Assembly (NCBI RefSeq): GCF_024273235.1
Contig: NZ_JANBVH010000032.1
Location: 1 to 51,938 of the forward strand
Reading direction: 5' to 3'
DNA from: Sphingomonas faeni
GTDB taxonomy: Bacteria > Pseudomonadota > Alphaproteobacteria > Sphingomonadales > Sphingomonadaceae
Length of the DNA: 51,938 nucleotides
Shown piece after piece: positions 25,895 to 34,790 of the stretch (the first letter of the stretch is position 1; the number at the start of each line of letters is the position of its first letter). The position numbers and the translations under genes are program-made. The notes beneath the pieces are model-generated. The model did no database searches. It was not told the origin of the DNA and saw only the letters and a list, made by a program, of their open reading frames with translations.

Positions 25895-27597
25895 CGTTCC
25901 AGCCAAACCGCGACGCTGCCGGGCTGGCCAGATTCGCCATCTGCAAAGATCGGTACGCTCGATATTTGTGGAAAATCAACGGCCTCTACGCCGAGGTTGA
26001 GGACGACTGTGAGAACCGCGCCATCACCCATGCGCCAGCGAGCGATGACAGCCCCCTCCCCGATCGCCTCGGCCCCGATCGACTCCGTGCCAGCTAGCCG
26101 GGGGATGATCGCCTCGTGGCGAAGTGCCAACAGCGAGCGATACAGGTCCTGCCACTCGGCGGCAGCGGCGCCCGGTTGCGCGCGGGATCGATGGAAGGTT
26201 TCGTGTGCATTCGGGTCTGGGATCGCCTTCCGCGCCTCGGGATCGGCGAAGGCGGCGAACTTGGCGAACTCCTTGCGGCGGCCTTCGCGCACCGCATCGG
26301 CGAGGTCGTCGTGGAAATCGGTGAAGAACAGGAACGGGCTCTCGCTACCGTGTTCGTCACCCATGAACAGCAGCGGGATCTGCGGGCCGAGCAGGAGCAA
26401 CGCGGTCGCCGCGCGCAATTTCTGCGGGTCGGCGAGCAGCGTCAGGCGTTCGCCCATCGCGCGATTGCCGATCTGGTCATGATTCTGGAGGAACGCGACG
26501 AACGCGGTCGGCGACAGATGCGCGCTGGGCTTCCCGCGCGGCTTGCCGTCGTGGTTGGGCGAGCCCTCCCCCTGGTAGATGAACCCTTCGCTGAGACAGC
26601 GTGCGAGGCGTTCTGCCGGACTGTCTGAGAAATCAGCATAATAGGCGCTCGTCTCGCCAGTGAGCAGCACGTGGAGGACGTTGTGGAAGTCGTCGTTCCA
26701 CTGCGCGTCGAACGCGGCGGGGTAAAGGCGGTCGGCGTCGTTGCCTTCGTTTTCGAGGACGAGGTGGACGTGGCGGCCTTCGGTCTTCTCGCGGAGTTCG
26801 GCGGCCATCGCGTCGAGGAAGTCGTCGTTCGCGATCGCATGGACCGCGTCGAAGCGGAGGCCGTCGAACTTGTACTCGGTCAGCCACATCAGCGCGTTGT
26901 CGACGAAATACCGGTGGACCGGCGCCTGATCGACGGCGACCGCACCACCCCAGGGAGTGTCGACTTCGGCGTGAAAGAAGCCCTTGGCGTACGCGCCGAG
27001 ATAGTTTCCGTCGGGGCCGAAGTGATTGTAGACGACGTCGAGGAACACGGCGAGGCCGAGTTCATGGGCGCGGTCGACCAAGGCTTTCAGTTCGTCGGGC
27101 GTGCCGTAGCTTTCAGCGGGGGCGTAGGGCAGCACGCCGTCATAGCCCCAATTGCGGGTGCCGCCGAATGCATTGACGGGCATGAGTTCGATCGCGGTGA
27201 TGCCGAGTTCCGCGAGCGCCGCGAGGTGATCCGCAACTCCCGCGAAGCCGCCGAGCGCGCCGACATGGACCTCCTGGATGACCATCTCTTCCCACGGACG
27301 GCCGATCCAGTCGGTCGTGCGCCAGTCATAGGCGGCGTGATCGACGACGACGCTCCAGCCATGGACGCCGCCCGATTGTGATCGCGAGGCCGGATCGGGG
27401 ACGGCGAGGTCGTCGCTCAGGCGGAATCGGTACCGCGTCCCTGGCCCTACGGGAGCCGAGGTGCTGAACCAGCCGTCGGCGCTGCGCGTCATGGGAACCG
27501 CATCGCCATCCGCGATCTCCAGAGCCACGACGTCGCGATCGGGAGCCCAGAGGCGGAACGTCGTAGCGTCTTCGGCGAGCGTCGGTCCCCAAGTCAT
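25891..27597 (-). CDS. treZ: Maltooligosyltrehalose trehalohydrolase
   Basis: A 568-residue GH13 enzyme that releases trehalose from maltooligosyltrehalose made by TreY. It has an N-terminal CBM48-like domain (FRLWAPDRD...GPGTRYRFRL), then the barrel with FLDVVYNHFGPDGNYL, GLRFDAVHAI (nucleophile), LVLENEGND (acid) and LQNHDQIGN. Both ends overlap neighbouring genes by 4 nt. Confidence 0.95.
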   Translation of the reverse strand: MTWGPTLAEDATTFRLWAPDRDVVALEIADGDAVPMTRSADGWFSTSAPVGPGTRYRFRLSDDLAVPDPASRSQSGGVHGWSVVVDHAAYDWRTTDWIGRPWEEMVIQEVHVGALGGFAGVADHLAALAELGITAIELMPVNAFGGTRNWGYDGVLPYAPAESYGTPDELKALVDRAHELGLAVFLDVVYNHFGPDGNYLGAYAKGFFHAEVDTPWGGAVAVDQAPVHRYFVDNALMWLTEYKFDGLRFDAVHAIANDDFLDAMAAELREKTEGRHVHLVLENEGNDADRLYPAAFDAQWNDDFHNVLHVLLTGETSAYYADFSDSPAERLARCLSEGFIYQGEGSPNHDGKPRGKPSAHLSPTAFVAFLQNHDQIGNRAMGERLTLLADPQKLRAATALLLLGPQIPLLFMGDEHGSESPFLFFTDFHDDLADAVREGRRKEFAKFAAFADPEARKAIPDPNAHETFHRSRAQPGAAAAEWQDLYRSLLALRHEAIIPRLAGTESIGAEAIGEGAVIARWRMGDGAVLTVVLNLGVEAVDFPQISSVPIFADGESGQPGSVAVWLER

Positions 27598-29696
27598 GCC
27601 GCTGCGATCGTCCAGGAAAGCAACGCCGCACCCTGGGGGGGAAGCTCGTAGCTGTCCTTGATCGGGGTCGGCCCCTGCTCGGGCTTGCTGCTGTCGATCA
27701 GAACGGTGCGCTCCACCTCTTCGGGCGGCGGCATGTGGAAGGTCAGCGGGCCCTCCGAGGCGTTGAGGAAGAGCGAGATCACCTGGATCTCACCCGATTC
27801 CATCTCGCACGCGCGGCGCATCACCAGCGCACGGCCATTGGTGTTGTCCCAATCGTCCGCCGTGAGTTGCTGCCCGCGCTCGTCCCACCATTCGATATCC
27901 TTCAGCCCTTCGGCCGGGGTGTCGTCCCCGTACAGGAAGTTACCGGCGCGGAGCATGCCGTATTCGCGGCGCAGGGCGATCAAGCGCGCGGTGAAGTCGA
28001 TCAGCGCCTCGCCTTCGGGGGACTTCGCCTTCTCCCAGTCGAGCCAGCTGATCTCGTTGTCCTGGCAATAGGCGTTGTTGTTGCCGTTCTGCGTGCGGCC
28101 GAACTCGTCGCCGGCGACCAGCATCGGCGTGCCGAGCGACGCGAACAAGGTAGTCAGCATCGAGCGCATCACGCGCGACCGGGTCTCCAGGATCGCGGGG
28201 TCGTCCGTCGGGCCTTCGACGCCCCAGTTGCGCGAGCAATTGTTCGAATGGCCGTCGTTATTGTCTTCACCGTTCGCTTCGTTGTGGCGCTCCTCGTAGG
28301 CGACCGTGTCGGCGAGCGTGTAGCCGTCGTGCGCGCCGAGCAGGTTGACGCTCGCCCAGGGCCGGCGGGCGCGGCGGTCGAACAGGTCGGCCGAACCAGT
28401 CAAGCGCGCGGCGAGATCGGCGCGCTGCGCGTGATCGCCGCGCCAGAATTTCCGCACGGTGTCGCGGTATTTGTCGTTCCATTCGGCGAAACCGGGGGGG
28501 AAGTTGCCGAGCTGATACCCGCCGGGGCCGATGTCCCAGGGCTCGGTGATGAGCTTCAGGCGCCCGAGAACCGGGTCTTGGCGGAGGACGTCGAAAAAGC
28601 CTGCGCCGGGATCGAAGCCGGTATCCGTCCGGCCGAGCGTCAGCCCGAGATCGAAGCGGAAGCCGTCGATGCCAAAGCTGGTCGCCCAGTAGCGCAGCGA
28701 ATCCGCTACCATCTGCAGCACGCGCGCTTTGGTGAGGTTGAGCGTGTTGCCGGTGCCGGTGTCGTTGATTGCGTAGCGGGGGTCGTCCTTTACCAGGCGG
28801 TAGTAGCTGGCGTTGTCGAGCCCGCGCCAGGATAGCGTCGGGCCCTGCTCGGAGCCTTCGCACGTGTGGTTGTAGACGACGTCGAGGATCACCTCGATCC
28901 CGGCCGCGTGCAGGCGGCGGATCGAGCGGCGGAGTTCGTTGTGGCTGTCGGTCGCGAAGAACGAGCGCTCGGGCGTGAAGAAATTGAGGGTGTTGTAGCC
29001 CCAGTAGTTGCGCAGGCCCTTTTCTTGGAGAAAGCGGTCCTGGATATAGGTGTGGATCGGCAGCAGCTCGAGCGCGGTGACGCCGAGCCGCTTGAGGTGA
29101 TCGATGACCTTGGGATTGCCGAGCGCCGCGAAGGTGCCGCGTTCGGAGGGCTGGACCTCCTCGAACAGCTTGGTCAGGCCCTTGGTATGCGCCTCGTAGA
29201 TCACCGTCTCAGACCAGGGCGTGTTGGGCCGCACGTCGCGCGACCAGTCGAAATGGCTGTCGGTCACGACGCCCTTGGGCATCGTCAGCGCGCTGTCGCG
29301 GCGGTCGAAGCTGAGATCCGCACGCGGCGACTTCACCTGGTATCCGTACATCGCGTCGGTCCAGCGGAGTTCGCCGATCATCTGCTTGGCGTAAGGGTCG
29401 AGCAACAGCTTGTTCGGGTTGAAGCGGTGGCCTTCTTCGGGGGCATAGCGGCCATGCGCGCGATAGCCGTAGACGAGGCCGGGCTGCGCGTCGGGAAGAT
29501 AGCCGTGCCAGACTTCGTCGGTCCATTCGGGGAGCGGATAGCGGCTCAGCTCGCGGCGGCCGGTCTCGTCGTAGACGCAGAGTTCGATCTTCTCGGCATT
29601 GGCGGAATAGACTGCGAAATTGACGCCGAGCCCGTCGAAGGTCGCGCCGAGGGGGTAGGCCGAGCCGGCGTCGAGCGTGTCGGGCAGTAGATGCAA
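27594..29696 (-). CDS. glgX: Glycogen debranching enzyme GlgX
   Basis: A 700-residue isoamylase-type GH13 enzyme. N-terminal CBM48 domain (GVNFAVYSANAEKIELCVYD), then VILDVVYNHTCEGSE, GFRFDLGLTLGR (nucleophile), KLITEPWDIGPGGYQLG (acid) and NLLGAHDGYTLAD. It cuts alpha-1,6 branches of glycogen and feeds linear chains to TreY/TreZ/MalQ. As first gene of the operon it carries the promoter, in the 184-bp gap to the divergent old yellow enzyme gene. No glycogen synthesis genes are in the window. Confidence 0.95.
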   Translation of the reverse strand: MHLLPDTLDAGSAYPLGATFDGLGVNFAVYSANAEKIELCVYDETGRRELSRYPLPEWTDEVWHGYLPDAQPGLVYGYRAHGRYAPEEGHRFNPNKLLLDPYAKQMIGELRWTDAMYGYQVKSPRADLSFDRRDSALTMPKGVVTDSHFDWSRDVRPNTPWSETVIYEAHTKGLTKLFEEVQPSERGTFAALGNPKVIDHLKRLGVTALELLPIHTYIQDRFLQEKGLRNYWGYNTLNFFTPERSFFATDSHNELRRSIRRLHAAGIEVILDVVYNHTCEGSEQGPTLSWRGLDNASYYRLVKDDPRYAINDTGTGNTLNLTKARVLQMVADSLRYWATSFGIDGFRFDLGLTLGRTDTGFDPGAGFFDVLRQDPVLGRLKLITEPWDIGPGGYQLGNFPPGFAEWNDKYRDTVRKFWRGDHAQRADLAARLTGSADLFDRRARRPWASVNLLGAHDGYTLADTVAYEERHNEANGEDNNDGHSNNCSRNWGVEGPTDDPAILETRSRVMRSMLTTLFASLGTPMLVAGDEFGRTQNGNNNAYCQDNEISWLDWEKAKSPEGEALIDFTARLIALRREYGMLRAGNFLYGDDTPAEGLKDIEWWDERGQQLTADDWDNTNGRALVMRRACEMESGEIQVISLFLNASEGPLTFHMPPPEEVERTVLIDSSKPEQGPTPIKDSYELPPQGAALLSWTIAAA

Positions 29697-29772
29697 TGCG
29701 AGGACCCTTTTCGTGTCGTAATCGTCTCGATGCGGACGCGGCTTTACCGCGGTGCAGCATTCCTTGCCGTGA

Positions 29773-29798
29773 AACCCGTCCGCCGGTTCCTATGTTCC
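29773..29798 (-). promoter_or_regulatory. Weak candidate for a general-stress (EcfG-type) promoter before glgX
   Basis: On the minus strand GGAAC (29794-29798) and GTT (29773-29775) are 18 bases apart. The EcfG pattern of alphaproteobacteria is GGAAC with a 16-17 base gap to GTT, so this is one base too long. Trehalose genes are common members of that regulon, which is the only reason to list it. Confidence 0.22.
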
Positions 29799-29880
29799 GC
29801 TCGCAGCAGCGAGTTTTCGCCGCACGTTCTCAGATTTCAAGGAACATCCCTATGCCATTTTCCTTCCGATCGATCCACGC

Positions 29881-30984
29881 ATGAGCGGCCCGAAACTGTT
29901 CGAGCCGCTCACGGTCGGCAATCTGACGCTGACCAACCGGATCGTGATCGCGCCGATGTGCCAGTATTCGGCGGAAAACGGCTGCATGAACGATTGGCAC
30001 CAGATCCACCTGGGCCAACTCGCGCTGTCGGGGGCTGCTTTGCTGACGATCGAGGCGAGCGCGGTGCTGCCCGAGGGGCGGATCACGCATGCCGACGTCG
30101 GGCTGTACGACGATGCGACCGAGGCGGCGATGGCGCGCGTGATCGAGAGCGTACGGCGCTGGTCGGACATGCCAATCGCGATCCAGTTGTCGCATGCCGG
30201 GCGGAAAGCGTCGTGCGAGGTGCCTTGGAAGGGCGGACTCCAGATTGCGCCGGGCGCGCCTAACGGATGGCAGACCGAGGGGCCCTCGACGCTCCCGTTC
30301 CTGCCCGAGGAGAACGCACCGGTCGCGCTCGATGCCGAAGGACTGGCGCGGGTGCGCGATGCGTTCGTGGCGGCGACGGTGCGGGCTGCTCGGCTCGGGA
30401 TCGACGCGGTGCAGTTGCATGCGGCGCACGGCTATCTGTTGCACGAGTTTTTGTCGCCGCTGTCGAACCGGCGGGAGGATGAGTATGGCGGCAGTCTCGA
30501 AAACCGGATGCGCTTCCCGCTCGAGGTGTTCGATGCGGTTCGGGCAGCGTTTCCGGCCGAGCGTGCGGTGACGATGCGCGTATCGGGGACCGACTGGGCC
30601 GAGGGCGGCTGGGATTCGGAGCAGACGGTGGCGTTCGCCAAGGCGCTCGAGGCGCGTGGGTGCAGTGCCATCCACGTCTCGAGCGGGGGCACGACGCCGG
30701 CGCAGCAGATCCCGGTGGGGCCGAGCTATCAGGTGCCGCTGGCGCGCGCGGTTAAGCAGGCGGTGTCGATCCCGGTGGTCGCGGTCGGGCTTATCACCGA
30801 TTTCGAGCAGGCCGAGGCGATCGTCGGGACGGGCGATGCGGACATGATCGCGCTGGCCCGGACGATTTTGTACGACCCGCGTTGGCCTTGGCATGCGGCG
30901 GCGCATCTTGGGGGTAAGGTGAAGGCGCCGAACCAGTATCTCCGGTCGCAGCCGCGGCAGTTCAAGGATTTGTTCGAGGGGTAG
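29881..30984 (+). CDS. NADH:flavin oxidoreductase, old yellow enzyme family (YqjM class)
   Basis: A 367-residue FMN-dependent ene-reductase. Signs of the thermophilic-like YqjM class are RIVIAPMCQYSAENG with its Cys, NDWHQIHLG, RITHADVGLYDD, QLSHAGRKAS, AAHGYLLHEFLSPLSNRR and DEYGGSLENR. It reduces activated C=C bonds with NAD(P)H; the natural substrate is unknown. It is divergent from glgX and closed by a family A repeat downstream. Confidence 0.93.
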   Translation: MSGPKLFEPLTVGNLTLTNRIVIAPMCQYSAENGCMNDWHQIHLGQLALSGAALLTIEASAVLPEGRITHADVGLYDDATEAAMARVIESVRRWSDMPIAIQLSHAGRKASCEVPWKGGLQIAPGAPNGWQTEGPSTLPFLPEENAPVALDAEGLARVRDAFVAATVRAARLGIDAVQLHAAHGYLLHEFLSPLSNRREDEYGGSLENRMRFPLEVFDAVRAAFPAERAVTMRVSGTDWAEGGWDSEQTVAFAKALEARGCSAIHVSSGGTTPAQQIPVGPSYQVPLARAVKQAVSIPVVAVGLITDFEQAEAIVGTGDADMIALARTILYDPRWPWHAAAHLGGKVKAPNQYLRSQPRQFKDLFEG

Positions 30985-30997
30985 AGGCGCTCTTGCA

Positions 30998-31121
30998 ATC
31001 CTCCCCCGCCAGGGGGAGGTGGCGCGAAGCGACGGAGGGGGAGGAACACGCAACATCGGTTGTGCCTTCCTCCCCCTCCGTCAGGCAAGTGCCTGCCACC
31101 TCCCCCTGGCGGGGGAGGATC
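30998..31121. repeat. Nested palindromic intergenic repeat, family A, copy 4
   Basis: About 124 bp with arms ATCCTCCCCCGCCAGGGGGA and its complement and the inner GACGGAGGGGGAGG stem. It lies between two convergent genes, as copy 1 does. Confidence 0.88.
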
Positions 31122-31161
31122 GCTTGGTTCCGCTCCGGTATTAGCAATGATGGTTGGCGGC

Positions 31162-31965
31162 TTAACCCGCCACCGTCATCACCGAGCCGGAGTCCACCCG
31201 AATATCCGCGCCGTTGATGAAGCTCGCCCGCTCCGAGCACAGGAACACGATCGCCGAGGCGACCTCTTCCGCCGTGCCGCGGCGCTTGAGCGTCATGCCG
31301 GGGCGCTCTTCCTCGAGGAACGTCTCGATCGCCTCGTCGAAGCTCGTGCCCTTCTCGTCGGCGCGCTTCTTCATCATCTTGTCGGTCATCGGCGTGGCGA
31401 TGAACGCGGGCGAGACGGTGTTCACCAGCACGTTGTCGCAGCCATAGGCCTTGGAGAGCCCCTTCGAGAGACTCGAAATCCCGGCCTTCGATGCGCAATA
31501 GGCGAGCTCATCGACATAAGGCTGCACCGCGTCCTCGGAGCTCATCAGCACGATCCGGCCCCATTTCGCCGCGCGCATCGCCGGGATCGCCTCGCGGCAA
31601 ACGCGGACGGCGCCCATCAGGTTGATGTCGAGCGTCGACTGCCAGCCGGCATCGTCGACGTCGAGGAAATCGCCGGTCGCTCCGGTCACGCCCGCGCAGT
31701 TGACGAGGATGTCGGGCTCGCCGAGCTGCTCGCGGACCTTGGCGAACAGCGCCTTCACGTCGTCGAGCTTGGTCAGGTCCGCCTCGACCGCGATCACCTC
31801 GCCATGTGCCTTCAACTCCGTCGCGCTCGTGTCCAGATCGCCGCCGGGCTGGTCGGTGATCGCGACGCGCACGCCCTCCTGGAGCAGCATCCGGGCGGTT
31901 TCCTTGCCCATGCCGCTGTCGGCGCCAGTGACGAGCGCGATCTTGCCTGCAATATCGAGGTTCAT
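31162..31965 (-). CDS. SDR-family oxidoreductase (last gene of SDR-GH15-SDR operon)
   Basis: A 267-residue classical short-chain dehydrogenase: cofactor motif TGADSGMGKE (about 14-23), NCAG, catalytic Ser in MSSEDAV and YCASK with Tyr and Lys. The acidic DQPGGD at the end of strand 2 hints at NAD rather than NADP. The substrate is unknown. It follows the GH15 gene by 25 bp on the same strand. Confidence 0.9.
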   Translation of the reverse strand: MNLDIAGKIALVTGADSGMGKETARMLLQEGVRVAITDQPGGDLDTSATELKAHGEVIAVEADLTKLDDVKALFAKVREQLGEPDILVNCAGVTGATGDFLDVDDAGWQSTLDINLMGAVRVCREAIPAMRAAKWGRIVLMSSEDAVQPYVDELAYCASKAGISSLSKGLSKAYGCDNVLVNTVSPAFIATPMTDKMMKKRADEKGTSFDEAIETFLEEERPGMTLKRRGTAEEVASAIVFLCSERASFINGADIRVDSGSVMTVAG

Positions 31966-31990
31966 GGTCGTATCCTTGTCGGAATGAAGG

Positions 31991-33823
31991 TCATGCCCAG
32001 GCCTTGGGCCCGCCGTCGTCGAGCGCGCGGTCGAGGTAGAAGGCGGCGCTGATCAGCGCGAGGTGGCTGAACCCTTGCGGGAAATTGCCGAGGAAGCTGC
32101 CGTCCTGCGCGATTTCCTCGGCGAACAGGCCGAGATGATTGCCGTGCGCGAGCAGCTTTTCGAAATTCCAGCGCGCCTCGTTCAGCCGCCCTGCCCGCGC
32201 GAGGCATTCGACATACCAGAACGAGCAGGCGACGAACGTCCCCTCCCGTCCCGGCAAGCCATCGTCGATCTTGTAGCGATACACCTGCCCGTCGTCGGAC
32301 AGGTCCTCGCCGATCGCATCCAGGGTCGCGAGCCATTTGGGGTCGGTCGGGCCGATGAAGCGCACCAGCGGCATCATCAGCAGCGCGCCGTCGACCGCCA
32401 CGTCCTCGGGCGCATCGCCGATCGCGCGGACGAAACGGCCGAGGTCGTCGTTCCAGAAATTCGCCCAGATATCCTCGTTGATCGCGGTTCGGACTTCCGA
32501 CCAGCGCACGAGCGGCGCGGGCAGCGAGCGTTTCTGCGCCAGCCGCACCGCGCGGTCGACCGCGACCCAACTCATCAGCCGGGAGTGGAGATAATGCTTC
32601 TTCGGCCCGCGGACCTCCCAGATCCCGGAGTCCGGCGTGGCCCAGGTTTCGCAGACCTGATCGACGATCCGGCAGATCGCCATCCAGGAATCATGCGCGA
32701 TCGGCTCGCCATATTTGGTGCCGAGATAGGTCGCGTCGAGCAGCGCGCCGTAGATATCGTGCTGCGTCTGGTCCTTCGCCTCGTTGCCGACGACGATCGG
32801 CGACGCGCCCTCGAACCCGGCAAGATCGAGCGGGCGCTCGTCGGCGATCGGGCCGCCGTCGAGCGCGTACATGACGCCGAGATGGCCCTTCGAACACGCC
32901 TGCGCGCGGTCCATCGTCCAGTGGAGGAAGTCGACCGCCTCGCTCTGGAAGCCGAGGCGCAGCAGCGCATAGACGGTGAACGAGGAATCGCGGATCCACG
33001 TCGCGCGGTAATCCCAGTTGCGCACGCCGCCGGGCGCTTCGGGCAGGCCGAAGGTGGCCGCCGCCGCGATCGAGCCATGCTTGCGCGAGGTGAGGAGTTT
33101 CAACACCATCGCCGAGCGCTCGACGGTCTCGCGCCAGCGGCCGCGATAGCGCGACTGGCGGCTCCATGCCCGCCAATAGGCGATGTCCTTCTCGACGATC
33201 GCATCGAGCGCTTCGGTATCGAGCGAGACGTCGTCGGGGTTGCTGAGGATCAGCGACACGGTGTCGCCTTCGCGCAGGTCGATCTCGGCGGTGAGGTCGC
33301 AACCGTCCGCGACCAGCGATGCCGCGCCGTGCAAGGCGAGCGCGAGCCCGCTTTCGTGATCGAACCGCCCGCGCGAAACGTCTGCGCCGTTGCTGGCCAC
33401 CGATGCCGTGCGCCCCGCCGCGCCGTAATCGAACCGCGGCGCGCACCGCACGCGGATCGTCGCCGCCCCGCGCGTGCAGGTCAGCCGTCGGACCAGCCGG
33501 GGCGGTGCATCGTCGACGTCGTTGCCGACCGGCATCAGGTCGACGAGGTCGATGCTCGCGGAATTCGCCATCCAGCGGGTGAGCAGGATGTTGGTCTCGG
33601 GCAGGTACATTTGAACGATGTTCGCGCCGGGAAGGTCGGGCTCGACCGCGAAATGCCCGCCCTTCTCGTCGTCGAGCAGCCGCGCGAAGACCGTGGCGCT
33701 GTCGAGGCAGGGCCAGCAGAGATAGTCGATCGTGCCTGCCGTATCGACCAGCGCGATGGTTTCCAAATTACCGATCGCGCCGTGATCCGCGATGGGTTCG
33801 GGCTTGTCGCCAAGCTCAACCAT
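31991..33823 (-). CDS. Glycoside hydrolase family 15 protein (glucoamylase/trehalase-like)
   Basis: A 610-residue GH15 enzyme. The N-terminal beta-sandwich (IGNLETIALVDTAGTIDYLCWP) precedes an (alpha/alpha)6 barrel with RNWDYRATWIRDSS, the general-acid region GIWEVRGPKKHYLHSR and the base region GLFAEEIAQDGSFLGNFPQG. No signal peptide is visible, so it acts in the cytoplasm on alpha-glucans or trehalose, releasing beta-glucose. It overlaps the upstream SDR gene by 8 nt. Together with the nearby trehalose operon it suggests turnover of internal alpha-glucans. Confidence 0.93.
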   Translation of the reverse strand: MVELGDKPEPIADHGAIGNLETIALVDTAGTIDYLCWPCLDSATVFARLLDDEKGGHFAVEPDLPGANIVQMYLPETNILLTRWMANSASIDLVDLMPVGNDVDDAPPRLVRRLTCTRGAATIRVRCAPRFDYGAAGRTASVASNGADVSRGRFDHESGLALALHGAASLVADGCDLTAEIDLREGDTVSLILSNPDDVSLDTEALDAIVEKDIAYWRAWSRQSRYRGRWRETVERSAMVLKLLTSRKHGSIAAAATFGLPEAPGGVRNWDYRATWIRDSSFTVYALLRLGFQSEAVDFLHWTMDRAQACSKGHLGVMYALDGGPIADERPLDLAGFEGASPIVVGNEAKDQTQHDIYGALLDATYLGTKYGEPIAHDSWMAICRIVDQVCETWATPDSGIWEVRGPKKHYLHSRLMSWVAVDRAVRLAQKRSLPAPLVRWSEVRTAINEDIWANFWNDDLGRFVRAIGDAPEDVAVDGALLMMPLVRFIGPTDPKWLATLDAIGEDLSDDGQVYRYKIDDGLPGREGTFVACSFWYVECLARAGRLNEARWNFEKLLAHGNHLGLFAEEIAQDGSFLGNFPQGFSHLALISAAFYLDRALDDGGPKAWA

Positions 33824-34607
33824 TGTCGCGGAAGCCGGGATACAGGCTCATGCCGCCATCGATAGTGAGCGTCGATCCGACGATATAGTCCGCCGCATCC
33901 GACACCAGGAACAGCGCGGCGCGGGCGACATCCTCGGGATCGCCGATCCGGCCGTAAGGGATGAGTTCGAGCAGCTTGTCCTGGTCGGCGGTCGCGTCTG
34001 CGTTGATCTCGGTCGCGATCGCGCCGGGGGCGATGCCGTTCACGCGGATGCGGTCGCCGGCGATCTCCTGCGCGAGCGTCCGCATCAGCATCCCGCTGCC
34101 GCCTTTCGACGCGGCGTAGTTGGCGTGGCCTGCCCAGGGAATGACCTCGTGCACCGAACTCATGAACAGGATCTTCCCGATCGCGCGGCTGAAACCGCGG
34201 TCGCCCTGCTTGCGGAAACGGCGCACGGCCTCGCGCGACACGAGGAACTGCCCGGTCAGGTTGACGTCGATGACCCGCTTCCAGTCCTCCAGCGTCAGGT
34301 CGGCATAGGCCGCGTCCTTCTGCATGCCCGCATTGGCGAAGACGATGTCGACGCCGCTGAAACGCTCGACCGTCTCGTCGAACAGTTTCAGCACCGCCGC
34401 CTCGTCCGACGTATCCGCCTCGCACGCGAACGCCTCGCCGCCCGCCTGCTCGATCGCCTCGACCACCTCGCGCGCCTTGTCCGCGCTGCTGTTATAGTTG
34501 ACCGCGACCTTCGCGCCGGCCTTGGCAAAGGCGATGGCGGAGGCGCGGCCCAGCCCGGAACTCGCGCCGGTGACGATCGCGGCCTGGCCTGTCAGGTCGA
34601 TGTTCAT
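33816..34607 (-). CDS. SDR-family oxidoreductase (glucose-1-dehydrogenase-like)
   Basis: A 263-residue short-chain dehydrogenase with TGASSGLGRAS, FANAG, Ser in FMSSVHEV, YAASKGG and the C-terminal TLTIDGGMSLYPGF that is common in glucose 1-dehydrogenases. VNYNSSADK after strand 2 suits NADP. The ATG at 34607 has AGGA at the right distance; an in-frame ATG at 34643 does not. It is the first gene of the SDR-GH15-SDR operon, so glucose released by the GH15 enzyme is a tempting but untested substrate. Confidence 0.9.
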   Translation of the reverse strand: MNIDLTGQAAIVTGASSGLGRASAIAFAKAGAKVAVNYNSSADKAREVVEAIEQAGGEAFACEADTSDEAAVLKLFDETVERFSGVDIVFANAGMQKDAAYADLTLEDWKRVIDVNLTGQFLVSREAVRRFRKQGDRGFSRAIGKILFMSSVHEVIPWAGHANYAASKGGSGMLMRTLAQEIAGDRIRVNGIAPGAIATEINADATADQDKLLELIPYGRIGDPEDVARAALFLVSDAADYIVGSTLTIDGGMSLYPGFRDNG

Positions 34608-34790
34608 GGCTGGTCCTTCGCTTGGGGATTTCATTGGGGACATCGCCGCTCAACGCGCCCCGCGGTCAGTTTCTCCAAGGCTCCACGAACCGTTCGGCAA
34701 TCGCGCTGATCTGCATCAAGCGTCCGATTTCGGTGCAACTCTTACGGCTCGCCACGCGCTGTGGGTCTTGAGTAGCTACGAGGACGGCAC
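34608..34790. promoter_or_regulatory. Divergent promoter region between the SDR operon and catalase
   Basis: 183 bp hold both promoters. The only dyad noticed is CGAAC-C-GTTCG (34686-34696), a perfect 11-bp palindrome near the middle. No exact OxyR or EcfG (GGAAC) element was seen. Confidence 0.35.

Noticed and set aside
34608..34790. General stress or OxyR promoter for the catalase
   Set aside because: No GGAAC with suitable spacing to GTT and no OxyR-like pattern was seen in either direction.
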